Shown here in pieces: positions 11,605-25,235 of a DNA stretch of 64,000 nucleotides (within the stretch, counting starts at the first letter, position 1; each line of letters opens with the position of its first letter). The notes under the pieces were generated by a model. It saw only the letters and a list, made by a program, of their open reading frames with translations. It was not told where the DNA came from and ran no database searches. The position numbers were made by a program, and so were the translations under genes. Source of the stretch: Pardosa pseudoannulata (lineage: Eukaryota > Arthropoda > Arachnida > Araneae > Lycosidae); assembly GCA_032207245.1 (NCBI GenBank), contig CM063510.1, positions 48,784,495-48,848,494 on the forward strand, read 5' to 3'.

Positions 11605-11692
11605 ATAATTTAACCGGTTTGAACTCTGTTGGTGACCGTTTGGTGTGGGGATGGTCAGAAAATGAAACAAACTGCTTTAAACCGGTTTAAGG
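11605..11692. promoter_or_regulatory. Paired AACCGGTT sites in an imperfect inverted repeat
   Basis: TTAACCGGTTTGAAC (about 11610) and CTTTAAACCGGTTTAAGG (about 11676) are inverted relative to each other. Partial arm similarity extends outward (CTGTTGGTGACC versus GGTCAG...AAACTG). AACCGGTT is the known Grainyhead/CP2 consensus. The pair could be an enhancer element or the ends of a very small MITE. The function is inference. Confidence 0.3.
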
Positions 11693-13196
11693 TATTCGAG
11701 GAACTAGATTAATGTATTCTTCAACCCTCAGGTAAACCAAAGTTTAAAAGTACTCTTCTGTCTTTAAATAAGAAAGAAAAATTAAATTTTCTTTTATTTT
11801 TTCCTTTTAGCAGAAAAAATGATGGGAAAGTAAAGATTGTTGGATAGTTGAGTGATTTATGTGCTTATAATATAAAATTAGTATGGTGGCAACCGTGAGG
11901 GACTATGTAAATCATATTATTATATTAATTGAGAGTATATTCTAGGTAATATAATAGTTGCCAATTCCGTATGTTCACTTTAAGAAAAGTTTTGTGTATT
12001 TCCTCTGAATTAACAAACTGAAAATTAACTATGAAAAGTCTCCTATGCTGCATTTCATAATTATATTTATTATGACTCAGTTTTATAGTCTACACTTAAA
12101 CCTCGTTACAGAGAATCTGGAAAAAACAAATTCCCAGGTATAACGAAGGAAAATTTTAGTCTTGCTGTCTTTTTAGGGTTTTTAATGCTAATTTTTTCTT
12201 ATATAGTAAATTTTCAAAGTTTCAGATATCGGATTTAGCAAATTTTTTCAGACTGTCCACTTTATAAAAAAATTTTTTTAGTCAATTCCTTAAGTTTTTT
12301 TACAGATGTGAAAATAGTATTTGGTCTCTAATTTCAGAAAAAAATGAGGGAAATTAATAAGTTTTTGCCACAAAGACAATTGGAAAAGAAGGTGTTGAAA
12401 TATATTGTCGTATTAGAAAAAATTTAAAATTCTCTTTGAATTGCATCACAGTTGCAGTTATTTCAGTATTACAACAAATGAGTAAAAAATAAAGTGAATT
12501 ATTTTTTAATTTCTCTTTATTTTTAATTAATTTGTTCTTGTTTTAAGTTAATAGGCAATTAATTGAATTTATAGATTTTAGCTAAAATAACTAGTTAAAG
12601 ATCTTTTATATCTAGCATTATCAAAGAGTGAATTAAGATTTATTATGCAGCTATTTTGGTCTAATTGTTTGATAAAAGGGCATTCATTTCATTAAAATTT
12701 GATTTAACTTCCGTATACTTGAAACAAATCCTGAAACAGCCTTCTTCCATATACATATTTTTTATAGAATAGATAACAAAGAAATAAATTACTTATATTA
12801 AAATATTTATTTTTATATAGTTATTTTATATTTCGTATCAGCAGTCCCAAAAACATCTTGATGATTCAAAGGGATCATGAATAAGTGAAGTTTAAGAAGA
12901 GCTAGCTTATAATACAGTGTTAAACATAAAATCATGTTTGTTCTAAACGCTAATGAAAGGGTATGAAAACATACCTTTTACTCTTTCTCGCTGTTTTGTT
13001 TAAATTAAATTGTTACCACTCTGGAATCTTTAATTCCCAATATTGAAATATATTTTAAGTGGCTTGTCACCATTTTGAGAATTATACTAACCAATTACGA
13101 ATGTTATCAATTTTTTCTCTGAAGCCTGTGATTATAATTATACAAGTGATATAAAATTAATTTATGAACTGCGAATATAACTGTATTATATTTTTT
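11693..13196. other. AT-rich DNA; possible pogo-type end at 12095-12170
   Basis: ACTTAAACCTCGTTACAGAG...GGTATAACGAAGG (12095-12150) resembles one end of a pogo/Tigger-type element (AAACCTCGTTATAACGAA-like). No partner end was found. The rest shows no supported features. Confidence 0.3.
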
Positions 13197-13202
13197 TATA
13201 TT

Positions 13203-13396
13203 GAACTGAAAGAGTATTATTATGTCAATAAATCTTTCATTTTATAATTGTAAATCATGTCTGATTACACGCAACTTTATACCGAACTGAAATAGTGTTA
13301 TAATGTCAATAAACCTTACATTTTATAAGTGTAAACCATCTCTGATTACACACAACTATATACCGAACTGAAAGAGTGTTATAATGTCAATAAACC
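13203..13396 (+). repeat. Tandem repeat, about 2.4 x 81 bp
   Basis: GAACTGAAAGAGT starts units at 13203, 13284 and 13365. Each continues with TAATGTCAATAAA and, in the first two, CATTTTATAA(T/G)TGTAAA and TCTGATTACACGCAAC-like text. Period is exactly 81 bp. The third unit is cut off by the hairpin that follows. Confidence 0.9.
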
Positions 13397-13438
13397 TTCT
13401 AGAAGGTTAGAATATTTTATAATTCTAACCTTCTAGAA
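13397..13438. repeat. Perfect 17-bp hairpin abutting the 81-bp array
   Basis: TTCTAGAAGGTTAGAAT (13397-13413) and ATTCTAACCTTCTAGAA (13422-13438) are exact inverse complements around ATTTTATA. The stem would be stable as DNA cruciform or RNA. It is too short for a typical animal miRNA precursor and no T-run terminator logic applies. It may be a small foldback insertion that interrupts the array. Confidence 0.95.
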
Positions 13439-17056
<3,618 letters not shown>

Positions 17057-17057
17057 A

Positions 17058-17127
<70 letters not shown>
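17057..17127. repeat. Microsatellite (AT)n with GTAT interruptions
   Basis: About 70 bp of AT with two ATGT interruptions near 17083 and 17095. Confidence 0.95.
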
Positions 17128-17131
<4 letters not shown>

Positions 17132-18124
17132 TAAATAAAGAATATTCATTACCCAATAATTAAAAATATTGAAATGTAACAAAATTTTAAAGAAATGTGT
17201 ATTAATCTATGCTTATTTTAGATACAGTTTAATCTTTTTAATAGTAGTTGATTATATTAATATTGAGTTACCAAATTATGTTATTTTAGTATTATAATAA
17301 ATATTTTTATGAGAAATGGAAATGAATCTACATTTTCTATGTTATTTAAATGTTTGAATCCTGTTTACGAGAGAAAAATTATATCAAGAACAATGAGAGC
17401 AAATATCTAAATAACGAAAATAAAAACTAATTTTACAGATATTACCTTTAATGGTTACTGAAAAAAATTCTTAATAAAGTAACAGTTGTTTTCCCTTAAA
17501 AAAATTAAAAGTGTATGAGTTTTTGCTCTTTTTTCCTCATATATAACAAAGTGGGGTCTCATCATGTGGTATTCATTAAGACCTCAATGATCTCCCCCTA
17601 CCTCCATTACCATCTAAAATTAAAAAAAAATAATCCTAATCACCTCGCATTTAGGGATTCCTTGCGAAACAAAGAGATGAGGATCCTATCTGATAGAAGC
17701 AAGCCGCTTTACTTGTCTTCCGAAATGTTGTTAAAGATATAGCAATTGACGCTTTCCGACCGCCCAGCCGGTGAAGAGCTCATTGTCTAAGCCATGACCT
17801 GGTGTTAAGTACACACTAAACTTGAAAATACGCATTTAGAAAGGAAAAAAAAGTGGGAAAGGCGAAATTTTTTACTTTTAATCTCTTTTTTCCCTAAGTG
17901 AGCGTTCTTTTTTGTCTGATTTTCTAAGCAATCGGAATTCGGGGGTTATGTAGAAGAATAATTTTGTTCTGGCGATATAAATACTAGTATACCCTGTAAA
18001 AATTTTCAACCGAAACATAAATAAATAATTATAACTAAAGATTGTATCAACCAGGGGTGTAGAGAGAAATTTTACATGAGGAGAGGAGGGTACTCCTTCT
18101 TCAACTCTTATCTCAACAGTAACA
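17128..18124. other. AT-rich DNA, nothing recognised
   Basis: A 75-codon plus frame at 17515-17742 has no recognisable feature. A short GC-richer patch (17755-17815) has no open frame or motif I can name. Confidence 0.5.
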
Positions 18125-18303
18125 CAGTGTCCAAAGATGGCCGAATGTTAGGTTGCTGCTCTTCGGAATCGGAGTTTGCGTGTTCAAATCCCACTGTGGT
18201 ACAGATGTTGGTAGCTGTTCGGAATCGTCTTTAAGCAGTAGGTCCCGGTCTTACTAGCCTTTGTGTTGGAAAAGGTAGACCGTAGAGCTCCAAAGCAAAC
18301 TAA
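18125..18303 (+). mobile_element. tRNA-derived SINE, family S1, near full-length
   Basis: The head runs AGATGGCCGAATGTTAGG (A-box-like), then GTGTTCAAATCCCAC (B-box-like), then the body GGTAGCTGTTCGGAATCGTC, TTTAAGCAGTAGGTCCCGGT and tail GTAGACCGTAGAGCTCCAAA. The same order occurs in the 25-kb copy. It is diverged at both promoter boxes, so it is probably inactive. Confidence 0.85.
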
Positions 18304-19800
18304 CAATAATACATCAACTTTTACATATATACGTATACAACAACCTCCTAACATATCTCTCCTTCGTTACACCAATCCATACAACTTTTACTTGGACAAA
18401 AGTTATGTGAACTTCTCACTTTAAAATATGTTTTTAAAACAGAAAATACTTTCTTTTTTTTCCCCAAAGGTAACCATTTGCATTTATACACTTAAAGCTC
18501 ATAATTTACAAAAAGAAATTTAGTAAAGTTCATTTCAGTTTATGTAGCATAAAATTGTTGACCTGCGATATAAAATGGAAATTAGTTTTAATTTTTTATT
18601 TCAAATTCCATTTATTTGATCTCCATTTCTTGTAAAATTAACCATATGAAATTCGCATTGAAAGAAGTGTCTAAAATACGATTTCTTTCAAATAAAGAAC
18701 TGCATTTTTAAAGCCAGAAATAGGTAGTGCAGTTAAAGACGTCAGGTGTTAAATTGAGAGAGAATTAAAATTAAACTGGTTGTGTTAATCTCATTTATAA
18801 AAATAACAAAAATAAAAATGTGTGCTTAGTAATTTAAGTAATTCCACAGTATTATACTACGCAAATGTTAGAAAATATGAGTAAATCACACTACTATAAC
18901 GGAAATTCGGTATATGTTGATTCTAAAGAAGATTAGATTAATAGTGTTTGACTTGTAAGCATCATTGTAAAAATATTTTCCGATTGTAAAAGCGATAAAA
19001 CAAAGACACGTGCAACGCTTCATCAAATACTGCGCATATAGGTCTCTAAGAACGACTCTCGGGATTCTGTCATTCACGAAAGAAATCTAGATGAAAAAAA
19101 TTTGAAGATGTAGATAGACCTCGATATCGGGATTAAGTGCTGTTTTAATCACTTGTAAAAGAATGCGATATCCATTAGTTCGGGGGTGTTCTTATACTCA
19201 TTGCCAACTCCATGACCCTGACGAAATGGCAAAAACCGCGCGCTCCAATTAGAATAATGGAGGAGTTATATTCACCGTTTTTTACCGGAACCCGGTGTTA
19301 GTTATTTATTCCGAGTCCGCGGGTGGCAACGGTTGAGAACTGGTCCAGGATCAGTGTGCTTTAGGGTCATCCCAGCTTCGAGTTCAATGACACTGCCTGA
19401 CCAAGTTTCCGCTGGCTTTGTTTTCTGGTTTGTTGCATGGGTGATTATTTTCTTTATTTTATTACTATTTTTATTTTCATTTGTTTATTGTGTGCATGTG
19501 TTAAGTCACGTGAGTATTTTGGTTTATATTTTGACGGCGTATCGAAGATGCGTCACCAATAACGGTTGTTTGCTTCTTCTTGGCCTCGGGGAGGAATAGG
19601 CCTGTACGGCGAGCTTTTCCTTTGGGCACGCATTTGCCTAAACACAGTTGACATAAAACGCTTAGTGTGAATGTATACCAACAAAATTGCTCAGAAATGG
19701 TGACACCTGTATGCACCAAATTTAGTGCAGTGATTCTTCATGACACAATGGAAATTGCTCAAAACTCTTTTTTTTTATTTTTTAAAATTCTAATCACTTT
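18304..19800. other. AT-rich DNA with a GC-richer patch at 19080-19420
   Basis: The patch includes AAACCGCGCGCTCCAATTAG, TTACCGGAACCCGGTG and an 88-codon plus frame (19333-19599) with a hydrophobic middle (FVAWVIIFFILLLFLFSFV). That run could read as a membrane segment, but it sits in T-rich sequence, where such residues arise by chance. It could be a small promoter; no gene is claimed. Confidence 0.35.
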
Positions 19801-20290
19801 TTGTTACTTCCTTGTACGAAGGAAGGAAGTGTGATAATTGCGAAAAATTTCGGTGGTTACATTTCAACAGAAATACTCATTTTGAGCTTGAATGAATTAA
19901 TTTTGACAAGTTTCAGTGTTACGGCTGTACGCACTTACAAGGATACTTTAAATATTAATTTTGACCATCCCTGAGATCATTTTGACTAGATTCATCTAAC
20001 ATCCGTATCATGCGTATCGTGCTTATAGGCTGTAAAATTTTGAAATTTTGTATTTATAACTTATAGCATAGAGTCCTACAACTTTATCTTTGATTAAAAT
20101 CTGCATTCTATTCAACGAAGAATTTCAATATAGCTTAAATTCACGCTGCCGACCTTAACTGAAAAGTGATTAAACGTAGAATATTGAAATTTTGTATTTA
20201 GGATTGTTATAATTAATATCTAGTTGTGCACCACCATTTTTTAAATTGAAATCTACAATCTATGTAGCCAAAAATTTCAATATAACAAAT
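19801..20290 (+). repeat. Dispersed spider-type repeat (old copy)
   Basis: The copy begins TTACTTCCTTGTACGAAGG and includes CGAAAAATTTCGGTGGTTAC, CATCCCTGAGATCATTTTGA, TGAAATTTTGTATTTAGGA and ATCTAGTTGTGCACCACC. I recall very similar text recurring in spider genome assemblies. That identification is from memory and not searched. The copy is heavily diverged, has no open frame, and its mechanism of spread is unknown to me. Confidence 0.5.
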
Positions 20291-20299
20291 TAATATATA

Positions 20300-20360
20300 C
20301 TACTCACTGTTGAATAAAATCCTACTCATTATTGAATAGTATTTAACTCATTGTTGAATT
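20300..20360 (+). repeat. Minisatellite, 3 x about 22-23 bp
   Basis: ACTCACTGTTGAAT, ACTCATTATTGAAT and ACTCATTGTTGAAT recur at 20300, 20323 and 20345, directly at the end of the spider-type repeat. They may form its variable tail. Confidence 0.7.
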
Positions 20361-20580
20361 AATATTATATAAATTTTCGACGCTTTGAACAGTTAATGTT
20401 TTAATAATTGTGTCTATTTTATTAAAAGGTTGGATGATCATATCTCATATTCGTATAAAATAAAGGCAAAGGACAAAATAAATAAATTTTCTAGCTAAAT
20501 ATTTTCAGCAAATCCATCTTTTCTTTTTTTAAAAAAATAGCTTCAGTAAATATGTTTTAATGTTATTTATTTCATCGATT

Positions 20581-20830
20581 CGTTGTGGCTCAGACGACAA
20601 AGGCAGCCATCCCATAACCGGAAGGTAATGGGATAGAAACTCGAGACCTAAGATCCATCGTGTTTATTAATAACGGCTGGGAAAGGGTAAAATACGTTCG
20701 TGGTCGCAATTTCCTCCAAGGTCCCAAACGATACATCTGGAGGTTGCAGGCCAAGCCTGGGGACCTTCTGCTTGGTCCTTGTTTCTAAATTGCGAGGGCC
20801 CACTCTTAGAAATCCAAACTCTTGATGAGA
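20581..20830 (+). mobile_element. Second tRNA-like SINE, family S2
   Basis: GTTGTGGCTCAGACGACAAA fits the A-box pattern TRGYNNARNNG. ATAACCGGAAGGTAATGGG followed by ACTCGAGACC is arranged like an anticodon arm and degraded B box. The body (GGTCGCAATTTCCTCCAAGG, GGAGGTTGCAGGCCAAGCC, GACCTTCTGCTTGGTCC) is GC-richer than its surroundings. It is unrelated to family S1. Overlapping minus frames of 63 and 72 codons are shadows. Confidence 0.5.
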
Positions 20831-23177
20831 GAGTGGCAACCTTCTTTCTATAAGAAGTCATATAAGTTCTAAATGGACACGACACCTACCAACCAATTAA
20901 CCGTTTATTCTATTGGCTGCTCTAAAACTTTGGTCGCCTGCATGATGTCAAACGTATTATGTATACTAGTTCAAGTTCGGAACTTGTTCATATTAAAATA
21001 TTTTAAATAATATGTATGATTTACACATAAAGTTATTATATATGAAACAGAGTAAAATTACAATAACTAATGTTTCTTTTTTGGATGATTTCAATCGGCA
21101 ATACTGATAAAATAAATGTTATAAAATAATGATTTTAAATATATAATAACTTGGAAGAAGCACGTTTACTAATACAATATATGCGTAGTTTCACACATTA
21201 ATGACCCAGATTTTCTAATATAATTTAGGTGCTATATTAGTTTATTTTAAGCACTAAATACATATTTATTTATATAGGCTGTCTGCAAAAAGGCAACCGA
21301 CAATTTTAGTTTCATTACGGTTTAAGTTTTAAATAATCTTTCACAATTTTGCTTACTATTGTAGCAGTTTTAACGTTCCGGACAAAAGTGTAAAATTTTA
21401 CCCTCTTCAACCACGGTAAAAAAATATATTAAAAGAAATAAATTGTTGATAGTTACAAATGAATAAAATCTGAAAAGTTCTAGCAAACAAATCTTCCAAA
21501 CTATAAAGAATTCTATTTTGTAAAATATTTCCCTGCAAATTGTTTCTCAGTAAAAAATATATTTTAAAAAGTTCCAGCCAAAATGTCGCTTTCTAGAATT
21601 TGCCTCCTAGGAGAGAGGTCCGGTTTGTCAAACCTTACAGCCGCTACTTTTCTTGCATAATTTGATAGATTGTCTGTAGATTTAATTTATGACTATGCAT
21701 GAATCGTAAAATTGATGTCCGTAAAATGAACAAAAAAGATACTGTGTAAAATAAAAGTTTATTTTCTAAAGTTATATAAATCCTCAAACCGGTTCAGGTC
21801 ATAAATAAATTAAAATAAAGGGAATTAATATGCATCGGTAAAATAATTTTTTGTATCAACGTATGTATTTGCTTTGATTCCACCACATCTAATTTAAAAC
21901 AACAGTGGATACTTTATTTACCTATTGCGTGTATTCTCATATTATATTCAAGAGCCGTTTCACGGCATTAAAATATGACAACAAAAGTTGCCGAGAGAGA
22001 CTGAATTTAAAAAAAACCATACCCCGTAACTCTTTGACCCGTTTATACAAGGTAAAATCTACGAACACAGTGCTCTATATGATATACATCTTTCTTTTAA
22101 GATCCCTGAGGTCAAACATTAATAAACAATGCAACTTGGATTAAATTGTTCGGATAATGCAAGCCGCAGCAGTTTGTTGTTGTACTCGAGTCACGTGAAA
22201 TGATCATATTCTCTTGTTTATTGTCTGGGATTTTGAAGTTGCGCCATCTAGGGAATTAAAGGGGAAACCTTGCCCAATCATTTTAATAGACTCTCACTTA
22301 GAAAACCCTAACAAACCACTATCATTTGAGCCAAAAATTAAAATGCTGTTTAGAAATTAAAAAGGATGTTAACGCATAAAGAGGAAAACTTAATGATAGA
22401 CTATTTTCCGCTGTGTAATATGTTTGTCGTAAAACTCCAGAATTACTAGTACTTTATTCATTGCGTGTTTAAACGTGGTGAGAAAAAATTTTCTTATCAA
22501 CAATGTAACATAAAATCGCACTCTGTTACGAAATTCAATAGTAAAAAACTTCTACCTTTAAATGGCGAATTTACTTTTAAAAAATGAAAACTTATCCTTT
22601 AAATTATATTCAGATATAATTTCAAAAACAAAAAAGTTATAAATTCCCCCTCTTTTTTTAACTCAACGACTTAAAACCTTTAAAACTGCTTGCTTGAAAA
22701 GTTTATATTTTCTTACAAGAATTATTTAAAGTTTTATTTTTAAATAAAATATGCTACGAAGATCTTCATAGAAGTGAAATTTTATTAGAATACATTTAAA
22801 ATTTTGTTTATTTATAAAGCACATTTAAATCAAACTTGTCAATCATTGTCCTTCGAATTGATATAACCGTTCATATTGTTCACTAATATAAATCTTATTT
22901 GAGAATTTTGAGTCTTAAAACATGTTTCAGCTTCAGTGTTGTTTACTTTCTTTATTTTAAAAAATAAATTTTAAGGTGACTGATATTTAACTTGAAGCTT
23001 TTTCGAGATGCATTAAAGCTAGTCGATGCACCCTTTTCAGAAATTTAAAACTGCACAATTAGTTTGTAGTAAAATATATGTCATTATTCCTGTAATTTAA
23101 AATGCGCCAGTTTTAACTATTTTAATGTAGACAAATCAGTTACCATATATTTATTTTGACTGTTAGTGAGGCAATTT
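20831..23177. other. AT-rich DNA; isolated GCGCCATCTA site
   Basis: GCGCCATCTA at 22241-22250 is the complement of TAGATGGCGC, close to the insect CTCF core. The 79-codon plus frame at 21905-22144 is unrecognised and not called. Nothing else can be supported. Confidence 0.4.
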
Positions 23178-23485
23178 TGTGCTTTTTATATGTTCTTAGT
23201 ACGTCAAGTACTTCTGAAGCTATAAAATAAATGCCTGTACAAATATCAGAGTCCTAAACATTTAAAATAGATTATTTATTTTAAAAAGTAATACGCATTT
23301 GTTCGCAGTTAGGGGAAAGATTTTCTAGAAATTTGTTTACAATTTGAACTGATCTATATTTTCAGTTAAGGGTATTTTTTAATAGTTACATCTTTATTAT
23401 TTGTCAATTTCTTAAAAAATGAGATTTCACGTAATAAACTTCACTTTTTAATGAATCTACCCTATATTAACGAAATGTTGCGCTT
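23178..23485 (+). repeat. Duplicated unit, left copy (about 308 bp)
   Basis: TATGTTCTTAGTACGTCAAG, AAAATAAATGCCTGTACAAA and AAAAAGTAATACGCATTTGT recur in the same order at 23716-23960. The left copy ends at the TTAA used by the MITE that now separates the two. Confidence 0.85.
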
Positions 23486-23488
23486 TAA

Positions 23489-23713
23489 CCCTTTCGTTGG
23501 CTGTGGGAAGATTACTTTCCACCTACATGATCTTACAAAATACACTTGTGGGAAGCGCAGAGCCCATTATAATATATTGGTATTGCTATTATAAAGATGG
23601 GGGAGACTGATTCCCGCTTTAGTTTTGGGCTGTCATCTTGATTGAATATAATTGGCACTTCTGTTTTGAAAATTTAAAAACGTTGTGCGAGAAATAAATG
23701 GCGCACGAAAGGG
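23489..23713. mobile_element. piggyBac-like mini-MITE, 225 bp, TTAA target sites
   Basis: TTAA (23485-23488) precedes CCCTTTCGTTGGC. The other end is GCGCACGAAAGGG followed by TTAA (23714-23717). The outer 9 bp of the inverted repeat are exact. The interior has a GGGAAG/GGGAGA purine segment and no open frame. It sits precisely between two tandem copies of a 308-bp unit, so it inserted at or near their junction. Its termini differ from those of the 5.2-kb and 39.4-kb elements, so it belongs to a different subfamily. Confidence 0.85.
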
Positions 23714-23715
23714 TT

Positions 23716-23960
23716 AATATGTTCTTAGTATGCCAAGTAGTTTTTAATTATAAAATAAATGTCTTTACAAATAGTATGGTTATTAGAGTCATAAATTATT
23801 AAATAGATTATCTTAAAAAGTAATACGTATTTATTCGTGGTTGGGGGAAATAGTTGTTAGAAATTTGTTTATGGCTAGAATTGATTTGTATTTTCATTTT
23901 ATGATTATTTTTAATATTTACTTTTTAATCAATAAATTAAAAAGCGAGGGTTCGGATTAA
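23716..23960 (+). repeat. Duplicated unit, right copy
   Basis: TATGTTCTTAGTATGCCAAG and AAAGTAATACGTATTTATTC match the left copy at 23.18 kb with substitutions and small gaps. Similarity fades after about 23940. Confidence 0.85.
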
Positions 23961-24155
23961 ATAGAGAGCAAACGTTTAAAAAATGCAAAAGGAGTAAAAT
24001 AACTTTGCTTCATTAAAAAAATAAATAAATAAAAAGATCTGTGTTTATTTACCATCCTGCCCAGTAATTCAAACGATAGGTACTTTTGAAATATATTTTG
24101 GCTGTTTATGTTTTGCTCCAACCTTTAATAATAGTGCAAGCGAAAGAGTCAAAAT

Positions 24156-24434
24156 TTAGAATATGCAGGTTGAGAAGGGAGGAGTAATTTTTGGCCGCTT
24201 AGTTATTTCTAACAACCATACATCAAAGCGGAATCGCCCCTTATCATTACTAAACAAGTGGTCAGTTGTGGAGTAGCCTTTGCCACACCGTCCTTCACAA
24301 AGGTTAGGGAAGAAAAATAAGAAAAAAGATAAGCTTGCCATTATTCCACAGATGATTATGTTTATAAAAGAATAGTTGCTCATTCTCGACTTGTAATCAA
24401 TGCTTCGAACAGTAATTTTTTTGTTCCGGTTCAA
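24156..24434 (-). CDS. Unrecognised 92-codon frame with a signal-like segment (weak)
   Basis: From the ATG at 24434 the frame has a hydrophobic stretch (INIIICGIMASLSFFLFFFP) followed by NLCEGRCGKGYSTTD and a charged tail (RFRFDVWLLEITKRPK). From an internal Met the order would resemble a secreted peptide. Only three cysteines follow, so it does not fit a knottin. The hydrophobic part is encoded by an A/T-rich run, which makes chance likely. The part after the hydrophobic run (plus 24156-24310) is GC-richer and could be an exon fragment. I recognise no family. Confidence 0.15.
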   Translation of the reverse strand: MNRNKKITVRSIDYKSRMSNYSFINIIICGIMASLSFFLFFFPNLCEGRCGKGYSTTDHLFSNDKGRFRFDVWLLEITKRPKITPPFSTCIF

Positions 24435-25030
24435 TCAAAAAAATATTTATCAGTTCAGTTTCGGTTTTCGTTTTGCTAAAAATAACAGATTTGAGTTTTG
24501 GATTCAGTTTTGAATGAATAATTTTATTTTATGCATATTCTTATTTGTATTAAAAATATATTTCTATCATAAAAAATGTAATTCTGTCAAAATTTAGAAG
24601 ATTTTATTCTTTTTTCTAAATTGGCCAAAACTGTTGAAACAAAAACCATGCTGCTGTTAGCCAGCATGTACGATATGAGTGGTGAGCGGAGAACGGCGAG
24701 CATTGGCATTGTTATCCATTATCCAAATCGCATCTGACAGCTGAACTTTCAACTGAATTAAATCTACCTTCTACAAGTAGTTTCATGCGAAACTGAAACA
24801 GAAAAGTACTAGTGAAAATCAAAACAAGAAATAGAGAAGCAATGCACATGCAATGACGATAATTATAGGGTTGACATTAAATTAGAAAATATTGATAAGT
24901 TGGTTACAGTAATAAAATGACTGAAGACATATCGAACCGATATATTTTCGGTTTAGTTCTGGTTTTCGTTCCGAACAAAATAAAGTTTTTTTCCGGTTTT
25001 CGGTTTAGTTCCGGTTCGAATCCCAGATTG
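24425..25030. repeat. Two direct copies of a CGGTTTTCG-rich motif about 520 bp apart
   Basis: TCAGTTTCGGTTTTCGTTTTG near 24454 and TTCGGTTTAGTTCTGGTTTTCG near 24947 share context (A/T-rich lead, then AAAATAA) in the same orientation. A further GGTTTTCGGTTTAGTTCCGG run ends the block near 25015. Direct repeats could be degraded LTR-like ends or a simple CGGTT minisatellite. There is no coding interior to decide. Confidence 0.3.
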
Positions 25031-25059
25031 TAATATATTGCTTCTGTATCCTAGTTTTT

Positions 25060-25235
25060 AAAGATAGCCGATTGGTTAGGGTGCTGGGTTTTGGTACCGG
25101 AGTTCGTGGGTTCGAATCCCACTATGGCATGGATGTCCGTAGCCTTTCGGATTCGTCTTTAAGCAGTAGGTCCCGGTCTCATTAGTCCTCGTGTTGCAAA
25201 AAGTAGACCGTAGTGATCCAAACCAAAACCAAAAC
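25060..25235 (+). mobile_element. tRNA-derived SINE, family S1, best-preserved copy
   Basis: The A box TAGCCGATTGG (25065-25075) and an exact consensus B box GGTTCGAATCC (25109-25119) lie 44 bp apart, as in tRNA genes. The body (GTCCGTAGCCTTTCGGATTC; TTTAAGCAGTAGGTCCCGGT; CATTAGTCCTCGTGTTGCAA) and the tail AAGTAGACCGTAGTGATCCA with CCAAAACC repeats follow. It is the reference for the other S1 copies and the likeliest to keep a working internal Pol III promoter. Confidence 0.92.

Noticed and set aside
24156..24434. Signal-peptide-like frame as a spider venom peptide
   Set aside because: There are too few cysteines for a knottin, no propeptide cleavage pattern, and the hydrophobic part derives from an A/T run. 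It is kept only as a weak unnamed frame.
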